Both the position numbers and the translations under genes were made by a program. DNA of 45,180 nt from Paenibacillus sp. HB172176 (GTDB lineage: Bacteria > Bacillota > Bacilli > Paenibacillales > Paenibacillaceae), in contig NZ_JAATHD010000038.1 in assembly GCF_011947265.1 (NCBI RefSeq), forward strand, positions 1 to 45,180. The letters are read 5' to 3'. The notes beneath the pieces are model-generated. The model did not search any database and was not told the origin of the DNA. It saw only the letters and a program-made list of their open reading frames with translations. Positions within the stretch are counted from its first letter, which is position 1. Each line of letters begins with the position of its first letter. Shown piece by piece: positions 24,724-34,500 of the stretch.

Positions 24724-25236
24724 ATGATGAACATGTATACGAGCATTGAAGAAGTGACCGCGGATCTCGGCATTGAAGCGGCATTGACGCAGAAGGTATT
24801 AGACAGACTGACGGACGCATCGCTTAAGCAAGCGGTGTCGGAGCAGCAAGCCAGAACGCTTGGCGATATTGCAAGACATGTCGTGATGAGCTTGAAAGGC
24901 ATCTTCGGCGCGGGAGGCTTGCAGATTGACGTGCCGGGTCTTAGTCTAACGGCTGAATCAAGCAGCGCTGAGATCGCCGAGGGTTATCGCCAAGTCAGCG
25001 AGGCGGCCATCGCGGCTATGAAGGAGCAATGGACGGATGCGAAGCTTTCCGAGGATGTAATGCTGTTTGGAGCGATGAAGATGACGCGCAGCAGCGTGGT
25101 AAATCTCATCCTCCGTCATCAGATTCATCATCGCGGTCAGATAACGATTCTCATGCGCCAAGCAGGCCTTCCAGTGCCGGGCGTCTACGGACCGAGCGAA
25201 GAAGAGAACGCAGCGAGACAAGCGGCGCAGAAGTAG
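24724..25236 (+). CDS. DinB-like four-helix protein
   Basis: The product is about 170 residues. The family pattern is visible as DIARHVVMSLKG and, near the end, LRHQIHHRGQITILMRQAG followed by PGVYGPS, giving the His cluster that binds a metal in DinB/YfiT-like proteins. Some relatives use bacillithiol or mycothiol in thiol transfer, and many have no known role. GGAGGAAGGA precedes the ATGs at 24724 and 24727; GTG at 24721 is also possible. A terminator follows. Confidence 0.85.
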   Translation: MMNMYTSIEEVTADLGIEAALTQKVLDRLTDASLKQAVSEQQARTLGDIARHVVMSLKGIFGAGGLQIDVPGLSLTAESSSAEIAEGYRQVSEAAIAAMKEQWTDAKLSEDVMLFGAMKMTRSSVVNLILRHQIHHRGQITILMRQAGLPVPGVYGPSEEENAARQAAQK

Positions 25237-25274
25237 TTCGACTACCGATGATCATTCAATTTAAAGCAGATGGA

Positions 25275-25305
25275 AGAGGCGTCCAATTCGGGCGTCTCTT
25301 TTTGT
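25275..25305 (+). terminator. Rho-independent terminator after the DinB-like gene
   Basis: A 10-bp stem (25275-25284 with 25290-25299), loop AATTC, then TTTTT. Confidence 0.85.
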
Positions 25306-25495
25306 TTTGCGATTCTTCTTGGCAAACAGAATTTCAACTGGAATACATCACCAGATCAAGCGGATAGATCATGGTATAACGATATTCTTTCTAATATGTT
25401 AAGAAGGGCTATTACGTTGATAAGAGCATGTATGGTTTCACTGTTGTGATTAGTTGCGAGTTTTTGTGAAAATCAACTCTAGTGGGGGTTCTAAG

Positions 25496-25549
25496 ATGAA
25501 TGAAAGAGAAGTGCACGTCGGACTTGCTGCGGGAGAACAGCATCCATGA
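25496..25549 (+). CDS. Putative 17-aa leader ORF coupled to the ABC ATPase
   Basis: ATG at 25496, preceded by TGGGGGTT, opens a frame encoding MNEREVHVGLAAGEQHP. Its TGA stop (25547-25549) overlaps the ATG of the ATPase gene (25546). The ATPase gene has no good ribosome site of its own, since the bases before it are AGAACAGCATCC. Its translation may therefore depend on ribosomes finishing this leader. Such coupling is common between full genes and less so with a tiny leader. It might also be the degraded end of a longer gene. Confidence 0.45.
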   Translation: MNEREVHVGLAAGEQHP

Positions 25550-26568
25550 CGCAAATTCAGGTGAGCAACGTCAGGAAGGAATTCAAGATTGCGCGCAAAC
25601 CAAGCGGCTTCTGGAACGGCGTGCGAGGCATGTTCCTGCCGGAGCATGAGACCAAACCAGCGGTGGATGGCATCTCTTTCAATATTCAGCCTGGCGAAAT
25701 GATTGGCTTCATAGGTCCCAACGGCGCGGGGAAATCGACGACGATCAAGATGCTGACCGGCATCCTGGTGCCGACATCGGGCGAGGTAAGCGTGCTGGGC
25801 AGAGTGCCGCACAAGCATCGCGAATTAAATGCGGCGAATCTGGGCGTTGTATTCGGGCAACGGACGCAGTTATGGTGGGATCTGCCTTTAATCGACTCTA
25901 TTGAACTGCTGAAGCATGTCTACAAAATCCCGCAAGAACAATTTCAAAAAAATCTGGCGCATCTATCCGAGCTCCTGGACATCAAGTCCTTCCTCCATAC
26001 GCCTGTCAGGCAGCTCAGTCTTGGTCAACGCATGAGAGGTGATCTGCTCGCCGCGCTCATCCACGAACCTCCGATTCTATTCCTGGACGAGCCAACCATC
26101 GGACTTGATATTATCGCGAAAGAGAATATTCGCGAGCAGCTCGTCAACATTAACCGCGAGCGCAACGTAACCGTGCTTCTAACCACGCATGATATGGCGG
26201 ATATTGAGAAGATCTGCAATCGAATGATCATTATTGACAAAGGAAAACTCATCTATGACGGCGAGCTTGAGCGGATTCGCCAGCAGTACAGCCAATATCG
26301 AAAGCTGAGAGTGGATTTCAAATATCACCCGCAGGAACAGCTGCATATCAATGGCGCGGAAATCGTCAAGAAGGATGGACTGCGCTATTGGTTCCAGTTC
26401 CACAAGGATGAAATTTCTGCCTCTCAGTTGATCGCGCGCATATCGGAGGCTGAAGAGATCGTAGACTTGACGATTGAAGAGCCGGAGATCGAAACGATCA
26501 TTAAGGGAATCTATCAGAGCCCTGCCTCGATTGATGCGATTCCAGAACAAGAGCGGGTTTCCGTATGA
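25546..26568 (+). CDS. ABC-2 type exporter, ATP-binding protein (COG4586-like)
   Basis: The 340-residue ATPase has Walker A GPNGAGKST (57-65), signature LSLGQRMR (157-164), Walker B ILFLDEPTIG (Asp181, Glu182) and H-loop His215 in LTTHD. An N-terminal region before the Walker motif (GFWNGVRGMFLPEHETKP) and a C-terminal extension of about 110 residues fit COG4586, whose genes usually come with two membrane proteins of COG4587 and COG3694. It drives export of an unknown substrate. It overlaps the first permease by four bases. Confidence 0.92.
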   Translation: MTQIQVSNVRKEFKIARKPSGFWNGVRGMFLPEHETKPAVDGISFNIQPGEMIGFIGPNGAGKSTTIKMLTGILVPTSGEVSVLGRVPHKHRELNAANLGVVFGQRTQLWWDLPLIDSIELLKHVYKIPQEQFQKNLAHLSELLDIKSFLHTPVRQLSLGQRMRGDLLAALIHEPPILFLDEPTIGLDIIAKENIREQLVNINRERNVTVLLTTHDMADIEKICNRMIIIDKGKLIYDGELERIRQQYSQYRKLRVDFKYHPQEQLHINGAEIVKKDGLRYWFQFHKDEISASQLIARISEAEEIVDLTIEEPEIETIIKGIYQSPASIDAIPEQERVSV

Positions 26569-27353
26569 GAGTGTATGTTGAATTCATTAAGCTGGTTTTT
26601 CGTCGGAATGCCGCATACAAGACAGAATATTTCATGAGTCTATTCAATGCGCTACTTGGCTTGTTTATTACAGTTTCCATCTGGGAAGCCGCTTTCGGAG
26701 ATCGCGCCGGAATAGACAGTATCACCAAAGAGCAGATGATTACCTACGCCGTTATCGCGATTTTGATGCGGACCCTGTTTACGATGAATGAATTTGTTAT
26801 TGACCGCAAAATTCAAACCGGCGAGATCGCCGTCGATCTGCTCAAGCCTTACAAATTTATGGGCTATATTCTGACGGTCATTATTGGCGATATGATATTT
26901 AATCTCTGGACGAAGGTATTGCCCGTGCTGATCGTATCAGTTTTCGTATTTCACCTCCTGTGGCCGGACGAAGCGTCGCGCATTATTTATTTTGCACTCA
27001 GTCTGATGCTTGGATTTCTGGAGCTGTATTTGTTTAATCTGTTGTTCTGGCTGTCTGCCTTCTGGATTCATCATACATGGAGTCTCGTTACGATCAAGAA
27101 TGCCGTTATTCTGCTCGTCTCAGGCGCAACCATTCCCTTATGGTTTATACCGGAGAGGCTTTCGACTATTTTCTCGTATTTGCCGTTTAAGGATATTTAT
27201 TATACGCCGCTTTCCATTTATTTGGGAAAGGTGCCAATTACGCATATGATGAACACTTATTTGATGCAACTCGGCTGGATTGCTTTGCTGTTCGTTGTCG
27301 CCTTTCTGCTATGGCGTCTGGCGCAGAATAAGCTCATCATTCAGGGAGGATAG
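26565..27353 (+). CDS. ABC-2 type exporter, membrane subunit 1 (COG4587-like)
   Basis: This 262-residue integral membrane protein has six hydrophobic segments. The first cytoplasmic stretch and the TGEIAVDLLKPYKF segment are typical of this ABC-2 subgroup. ATG at 26565 lies in the stop of the ATPase gene, so the two are coupled. It forms the channel with the next gene product. Confidence 0.9.
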   Translation: MRVYVEFIKLVFRRNAAYKTEYFMSLFNALLGLFITVSIWEAAFGDRAGIDSITKEQMITYAVIAILMRTLFTMNEFVIDRKIQTGEIAVDLLKPYKFMGYILTVIIGDMIFNLWTKVLPVLIVSVFVFHLLWPDEASRIIYFALSLMLGFLELYLFNLLFWLSAFWIHHTWSLVTIKNAVILLVSGATIPLWFIPERLSTIFSYLPFKDIYYTPLSIYLGKVPITHMMNTYLMQLGWIALLFVVAFLLWRLAQNKLIIQGG

Positions 27354-27356
27354 GCG

Positions 27357-28172
27357 ATGAGAACATTTAGCAAGCATACGTTTTCCGAGTACCTGGTTCT
27401 GTACCTTCGATTCATCGCCATGACGATGAAGGCGCGAATGTCGTATAAGCTGAACACCTTTCTCCTGTCGGCTGCCGTCTTATGTCGGGAATGCGTGACC
27501 GTTATTACGCTATATCTGATGCTGCAGAAGTTCTCGACGATTAACGGCTGGGATATTAGTCAATTGCTGTTCATGTACAGCTTTGTATTCCTTTCCTATA
27601 GTCTGTGCATTGTGATGTTCACTGGCGTGAGAGAGTTCGAAACGACAGTTCAGCAGGGCGAGTTCGATACCTATTTGACCAAGCCGATGAATGCGTTCTT
27701 TCAAGTCATCTCGCGCAAGTCCGATATTATGGCGGCGATGGCGCATGGCGGGCTGGGACTGGCGATGTTCATCTATGCTTACAGTAATGCGCATATCCCG
27801 GTTACGTTATCCAGCACCTTTGCCATTATAGCTGTTATTGCCGGGGGCATTCTGATTCAAGGCGCGCTTCTGCTCATTCCGGCGGCCATGACGTTCTGGA
27901 TTACGAAATCGCGGGAAATGCAGAGCTTGATTTTCTATCAAATGCGCGGCTTCATCGCCTACCCCATCACGATCTATCCGAAAGTCATTCAGTTGCTTCT
28001 GACCTTTGTCATTCCGCTGGCTTTCGTCAATTATTATCCGGCTACTTATTTGTTCGAAGATTCAAAGAGTCCGCTCCTTTATTTAACGCCGGCAGTGGGG
28101 CTTATTCTATTCTCCCTGTCCCTGCTTCTGTGGAGAATCGGCGTAACGAAGTACAAGAGCACGGGGCATTAA
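27357..28172 (+). CDS. ABC-2 type exporter, membrane subunit 2 (COG3694-like)
   Basis: This 271-residue integral membrane protein has six hydrophobic segments. QQGEFDTYLTKPMNAFFQVI is the counterpart of the LLKP element in subunit 1, and the two are related. ATG at 27357 follows AGGGAGGATAG and lies 3 bases after the previous stop. It completes the three-gene exporter. Confidence 0.9.
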   Translation: MRTFSKHTFSEYLVLYLRFIAMTMKARMSYKLNTFLLSAAVLCRECVTVITLYLMLQKFSTINGWDISQLLFMYSFVFLSYSLCIVMFTGVREFETTVQQGEFDTYLTKPMNAFFQVISRKSDIMAAMAHGGLGLAMFIYAYSNAHIPVTLSSTFAIIAVIAGGILIQGALLLIPAAMTFWITKSREMQSLIFYQMRGFIAYPITIYPKVIQLLLTFVIPLAFVNYYPATYLFEDSKSPLLYLTPAVGLILFSLSLLLWRIGVTKYKSTGH

Positions 28173-28208
28173 TCGAAGCTGAGCATAATAGATTAGGGGG
28201 CATAACTT

Positions 28209-28301
28209 ATGGAAATTGTATTGGAGAACAGACTTATTGTCATTATTCTCGCAGGTACAAGAGAAAACTTTTACAACCAATTGAAGAAATCTATGAAGTG
28301 A
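28209..28301 (+). CDS. Possible 30-aa peptide after the exporter genes
   Basis: The frame starts with ATG at 28209, 8 to 9 bases after TTAGGGGG, and encodes MEIVLENRLIVIILAGTREN followed by ten more residues with several Lys. It ends 10 bases before a perfect terminator hairpin, which makes it look like the last gene of the exporter operon. No family is recognised. It could be a small exported or membrane-active peptide, or just spacer sequence. Confidence 0.4.
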   Translation: MEIVLENRLIVIILAGTRENFYNQLKKSMK

Positions 28302-28310
28302 ATAGGAATG

Positions 28311-28332
28311 AGAGCCTTCGGGCTCTTTTTTT
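28311..28332 (+). terminator. Rho-independent terminator ending the exporter operon
   Basis: AGAGCC (28311-28316), a TTCG loop, GGCTCT (28321-28326), then a run of T. Confidence 0.92.
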
Positions 28333-28560
28333 GTTTTCTCGCATGGAAAGGGCACTGCCGTCAAAAACGATGAGGAGTGGACGGGGACTGCAACTCTAGC
28401 GGCTGACCGTGTTAAGCGATCTTAAATGTTGGGTTTCGATCTTAAATATGGGGCGTATCACCCCATATAACGTCGATTTATACTAATGATGTTAAGGAGA
28501 ATAGCAGAGGGAGGAGCACGGAAAAGCCTTGCCAATTCGATTGATAAGAGGGGGATTACT
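28333..28560 (+). other. Leader region of the SLH surface protein gene
   Basis: No gene was found. CGATCTTAAAT occurs twice about 20 bases apart (near 28418 and 28438). The second copy continues as CTTAAATATGGGGC (28441-28454), a 14-mer that also lies at 41683-41696 upstream of a sugar-binding protein gene. An operator or common leader element is possible. Confidence 0.45.
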
Positions 28561-31500
28561 TTGAAGATGTTCTCTTGGAGACAGACAAGAAGCACAGCTG
28601 TGAAATGGTTTCTGGTTTTTTGTTTCATAATAGCGTACTTCGCGAATCTAGCACCGGCTGCTTCAGCCGATCCGGCGGGAGTACCTGCAGCCGTTGTACA
28701 GAGTCCGGAGGCGGATGATGCGTTGACTGTGCATAATCTCGCAGCCGCGCCGTCACCGCTCGACAATCCGCTGAAAGGCTTTGCGCCGTTCTATCCATGG
28801 CCGACGCAGGACTCGTTTCCGCATAGTATGGAGTGGGTATATGTTCCGCTGAAGGCGGTCATGGATGGGCCCGATTCCTTCACCTTCGACACAGGCCTGG
28901 AGCCGATTTTGGATGAAATCGCCGCAAGAGGCAATCAGGCTGCGATGAGAGTTTATCTGGAATACCCGGGCAAGGAAGACGCCATTCCGCAGTTTATTCA
29001 TGACAGCGGCGTTGCCATGCGTCACAATGACACCTTTAACCAAATAGAGCCGGATTATGACGACCCGAAGATGGTCTCCTATTTGGAGAGCTTTATCGCT
29101 GCATTCGGCGAGCGCTACGATGGCGATCCGCGAATCGGCTTTATCCATATGGGTCTTGTCGGCTTGTGGGGGGAGTGGCATACGTATCCTTATGATGAGG
29201 ATACAGCGGATAGTTTGCCGAATTATATGCCGAATGACGAAACGATCCATACTATTTTCGCTGCATATGATAACGCTTTCAAATATACAAAGCTTGAGGT
29301 TCGATACGCCAAGCTGCCGAATGCCGCCGATTATCATATTGGTTATCATGACGATTCGTTCGGGTACAAGGAAGGCGATCCGCTTCAAAGCGTAACGCAG
29401 CCTGAAAGTATGGGCGGCGCTTATTATTCCTTCATGACCCAGATGCTGGCGGCCGGCTCCGAGAACAAGTGGATGACGGAATCGATCGGCGGGGAGGTTC
29501 GTCCGGAAATCCAGAGCGCGTTCTTCAACGGAGGAGATAACGTTGACAGCGCTATCGATGATATCGAATTGACCCACGCGACATGGATGATCAATCAGTA
29601 CGGCATTAGCAATTACAGCGCTAATGATGCAGCTGTTGCCGAGGGCGTCAGGAAGATGGGCTATGATCTGAATGTCGTGAGCTCTCATTATAATAATGTG
29701 CCTGAGGGATCGCCGCTGAAGGTCGGAGTGAGCATTGAGAATAATGGCGTTGCTCCCTTCTCGTATCCTTGGAAGGTTGAGGTTGGCGTGAAGGATGTAT
29801 CGGGAAATATCGTGAAAACATGGGACACTCCGTGGGATATTACCAGGGTGATGCCTTCGCAAATACGCACATATCCGGAGTGGAATATCCCCGGGGATCC
29901 GAAGTATATGGATTTTGGCGAGCCTTATTACTTCGATACGACGATAGCATCGCCGGAGCTTGAGGATGGCTATTATTATTTGGTGATGAAGGTCGTGAAT
30001 CCTCTTGAGGAAATAAGCAGTGCGGCTAAGCAGCTAAGATTCGCCAATGCGGATCAGGCGCAGGATGGCTGGTTGAGCTTGGGCAGCGTGCTTGTGGGAG
30101 AATGCGAATCCCCTTGCGAGGCTCCTCCGACAACGCCGCCTGCGCCGGAGCAGCCAGCTAATCGTCTCGTTATTGACAATTATGACGGCGTACCCTCATG
30201 GCCGGGAACGAATGATCTCGGCAAATATAGCGGCGCCAGCGGTTACGCCAATGGAACGGGAGGAGCCGGAGTCGTTCAGGACGGCGCCTTGGTCCTGCAG
30301 TATGCGGGCGGAGGCTGGTTGAACAGCGATATTAATCAAGATATTTCGTCCATGAAGCGGTTGATCTTGCGGATAAAGGGAGCCGCGGGCGGAGAAGAGA
30401 ATGAGATCAATATCGGACTTGGCGGCGTCATGAAGACGATAGGCGAGCTAAGCGGAGATGGGATAACGACGGAATACAAGGATATCGTAATCGACTTTGC
30501 GGAAAATGGCATTGACGTATCCAATTCCACATTGAGCTTGTCCATATCGCCTGCTTGGGGCAGCGAGGGAACAGTATATATTGATGAAATCTATCTTACG
30601 GATGGGGATGGAGAATCGGGGTCTCCGACGAGTGATCCGGACAGCCCGAACCCGGATCCAGAGACTCCGGAACAGGCAATGCCAAGCCTCGTCGACGATT
30701 TCGAATCTTACGCGGATGACGCGGCGCTTCAGGACGTCTGGGTGGAGGCTTGGTCGGACATTCCCGGGTCGGTGTCTCGCACCCTGGATGAATCGACCTA
30801 TTCAAGCGGGAGTCAGGCGATGAAGCTGTCGGTCGCGGATTCGCAGGCGACATGGTCCAATATTAAGCGCCAAATTCCCGAGGCGAACAGAGACTGGTCT
30901 CCTTATGACGGCATCAGCTTCTGGGTGAACAACGCGGCAAGCGACAATAAGGACCTCAGCTTGAATATTGCGCTTATTACGCCAGTTGCGAACGGAGAAT
31001 TTGCTTTGAAAACAGGCGGATCAGCTCTAATTCCGACTGCTGACGGAGGCTGGAAAGAGGCGGCCTTCGATGGAGGCTCGCTTCATGTAGCGGCGGGTTA
31101 TCAAGGTCTTGTGCGGATTCCCTGGGATCAGTTCGTGCAATCGGCATGGCAATGCGACAATGATCAAGAGCAATGCAGCGCCTCATTTGATCCTGCCGAA
31201 GTGGACGAGCTGCAGTTCGGATACGCGCCTTCAGCCTTCGCAGGCACGGAGATTACGATCGATGACATTGCCTTATTTCGGGCAGACAAAGCCTTAGATG
31301 ATTTCGAGGCCTATGCGGATGATGCGGCTTTGCAGGCAGCTTGGCCGATCTCATGGGAAACGGCGGAGCATTCCGTTCTAAGGTCCATCGATCAAGCGAA
31401 TGTGTCGAATGGCGATCAAGCGTTGCAGTTCACCGTCACCAATCCCGAAGCGACATGGGCCAATATCCAGCATCCCATTGCTGAGCCAGATCGAGATTGG

Positions 31501-34500
31501 TCCGACTATAGCGGGCTGACCTTCTGGGTGAACAACACATCGCCAAGCAGCAAGAACATGGATTTAAGCCTAACGGTTATCACTCCGGTGCAGAGAGGCG
31601 AATTTTCGCTAAAAGAAGGAGGTTCCGCGCAATACTATAATTCGTCTAGCGGCGAATGGGAAGAGGTCGGCTTTAACGGAGCCTCGCTAAGTGTTGCTTC
31701 GGATTACCGAGGAATGATAAGAATGCCTTGGGATCAACTCATTCAAGCCGCATGGCAATGCGACAATGATCAGGGAGCATGCAGCGCTTCTTTCGATCCG
31801 AGCAGTGTAATCGGCGTTCAATTCGGCTTTAATCCTTCGGCTCAGTCGGACAATGTGCTGAGCATTGACGCCCTCGGATTATACGCGCTGACGGGCAGAA
31901 CGTCGGGTGCAGGCGAAGAGACGCCGACGGAGGAGCCAGTCGCGAGACCTGAGCCGCCGACTTGGGCGACAGAGGGCGGAACGTTCGACCTGCAGTACGA
32001 AGCGGCTCCCGCGGGGAATCCGCTCAAGGGCTTCCTTCCGTTCTACGACGCGTCGGAAGAGGCTTATTTCACGGATGGCGACGATTGGAGAGACCGGCCG
32101 GCGCAATTGCCGTATAGCATGGAGTTTTTCTATTTGCCGCTGAGCAAGCTGATGAACAATATCGATGATTTTAATTGGGATGAGCTGGATCGGCGGATAT
32201 CGGACATTGCCGCAAGAGGCAATCAGGCGGTCTTCCGCATCTACCTGGACTATCCCAACAAGCCGTCGGGCATTCCGCAATTCCTGCTGGATGAAGGGCT
32301 GCAAACCTACGATTACACCGCCTATGACAACGGAAAAGACGCCACGAGCGTAGCGCCGAATTATAATGATCCGAGCTTGATGGCGGCGTTGGAGAATTTC
32401 ATCGGAGCGCTGGGAGCGCGCTATGACGGCGATCCGCGAATCGGCTTCATTACGGCGGGGCTCATCGGATTCTGGGGAGAATGGCATACGTATCCGTATG
32501 ACGGTCAGGTGATCTCGCCGGGCGCCAGCGAGCCAAATCCGAACTATATGGCATCGCCTGCCAACATGAAGCGCGTGCTTGAAGCGTTCGACAACTCGTT
32601 CGATGACACGCAGCTCGTTGTCCGTTATCCGGTTTCGAACAGCACCTTCGAAACGAAGGATTTTGATATCGGCTATCATGACGATTCCTTCGCCTTCGAG
32701 ACCTTACCCGCGAGCATGGGCGGACAGAGCTGGAAGTTCTGGGGCAGAGTCATCGACGCCGGAGATACCTCCTTCTGGAAGACGAAGAGCATGGGCGGCG
32801 AGATGAGACCGGAAATTCAGGTCAAGATGTGGAACAACAATCCGCCGATCTACAATGAGCCTTCCACGCCGATTGGCGGCAGTCAAGGCGAGGATTATTA
32901 CACCAGCTTGAATCTGACGCATGCCTCCTGGCTCATTGCGCAAGGAATTTTTCAGACTCCGCTGGATGCGGAGCCGCTCGCAAGAGCAACGGAAGGCTCT
33001 CGCAGCATGGGATACGATTATGTTTTGCCTGCAGCCTATCTGGACGCAGCGGACGGACAGCTGAAGGTCGGCATGGAACTTGAGAACCGGGGAGTGGCGC
33101 CGTTCTATTATGACTGGAATGTGGAGCTGGCCGCGCGAGACGAAGACGGCATTGTCAGCGTGTGGCAGCCGGGTTGGCATTTGCAAGATCTACTTCCGAA
33201 CGAGAACGGGTATGAAAATAATATGCTATTCGAAGCCGCGGACAATCCTGCACTCAGCAACGGCATGTATGATATCCTGGTTCGTTATGTCAATCCGCTC
33301 GAAGCGTTGAATTCGGATGCGAAGAGCTTCCGCTTCTCAAATGCGGAGCAAGCCGGAGATGGATGGCTGAAGCTCGGCAGCGTCGAAGTTGCGAACAGTT
33401 TGGCAGAGGTCCCGATCAGGGTAACAGGTCTGCAGGCGACCACAGCAGGTGAAATCAAGCTGAAGCCTGGATCGACCTCGCAGCTTGCTGTTACCGTGGT
33501 GCCGCAGAACGCCGGCAACAAAGGCGTTGTATGGTCTTCATCGAACGCGAAAGCAGCCTATGTGTCCGGGAATGGCTTGGTGACGGCAGTCGGCGCGGGC
33601 CAGACCGTTATTACGGCGAGAACATTGGACGGGAATTGGGAGAAAACGTTCCAGGTAACGGTTGCTTCCGATTCAGGAACGGGATCCGGCACAGGTTCTG
33701 GAACGGGCTCAGGTTCTGGTTCGCCGTCAACGCCGACAACGACGCCGAATGAGCCTGTGAACGGCGAAGTCGCGCTCGGCGCGGAAGCCATGATAATAGA
33801 GCAACTGACAAACGGGAACGGCTTGACCGAGACGGTCGCTACCCTTGATACGGATAAGCTAAAGGCCGCCTTTAAGGCTCTTCAAGGAAGCTCGAACGAG
33901 AAGAGATCGGTTCTGGTCAAGGTGGACAATGCAGGAGGAAACGCGAAAGTGAAGCTGTCCTCTGCGGCCTTCGCAGATGTCATGAATGATATGCCGAATG
34001 CGGTACTCCAAGTGCAAACCGACGATGGCAGCTACAAATTGCCGCTGGAGGCGCTCGATCTATCAGCAATAGCCGAGTCGCTTGGCGCAAGACTCGGTGA
34101 AATGACAGTAAGCATCTCTATTTCGAAGCTCGCAGGAAGCGAAGCCGATTCCATCGCTGTGCAAGCGGAAGAAGAGGGAATGAGGCTGCTTGCTCCTCTG
34201 TATGAGTACAGCATTACAATAGAAAGCAACGGGAAGACGATAGATGTGAACCGGTTCGGCAGCGTTTATGTGGAGCGCACAATCATCCTTCCGGAGTCCA
34301 TAGATTCAGCTCATGCGACTGCTGTTCTTTATGATCCGGCAACGAAGTCATTCACTTTCGTGCCTGCCGTATTTAACGCCAAGGACGGAAGCACAGAGGT
34401 CATCATCAAGCGCAATGGAAACAGCATGTATACAGTCGTCTCAAGCGATAAGACATTTTCCGATCTGAACGGGCATTGGGCGAAAACGGATATTGAGTTG

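Noticed and set aside
28753..29862. A 369-codon minus-strand open frame inside the SLH protein gene
   Set aside because: It is antisense to a well-supported modular protein and has low-complexity composition with no recognisable domain. The same holds for the minus-strand frame at 31879-32679.
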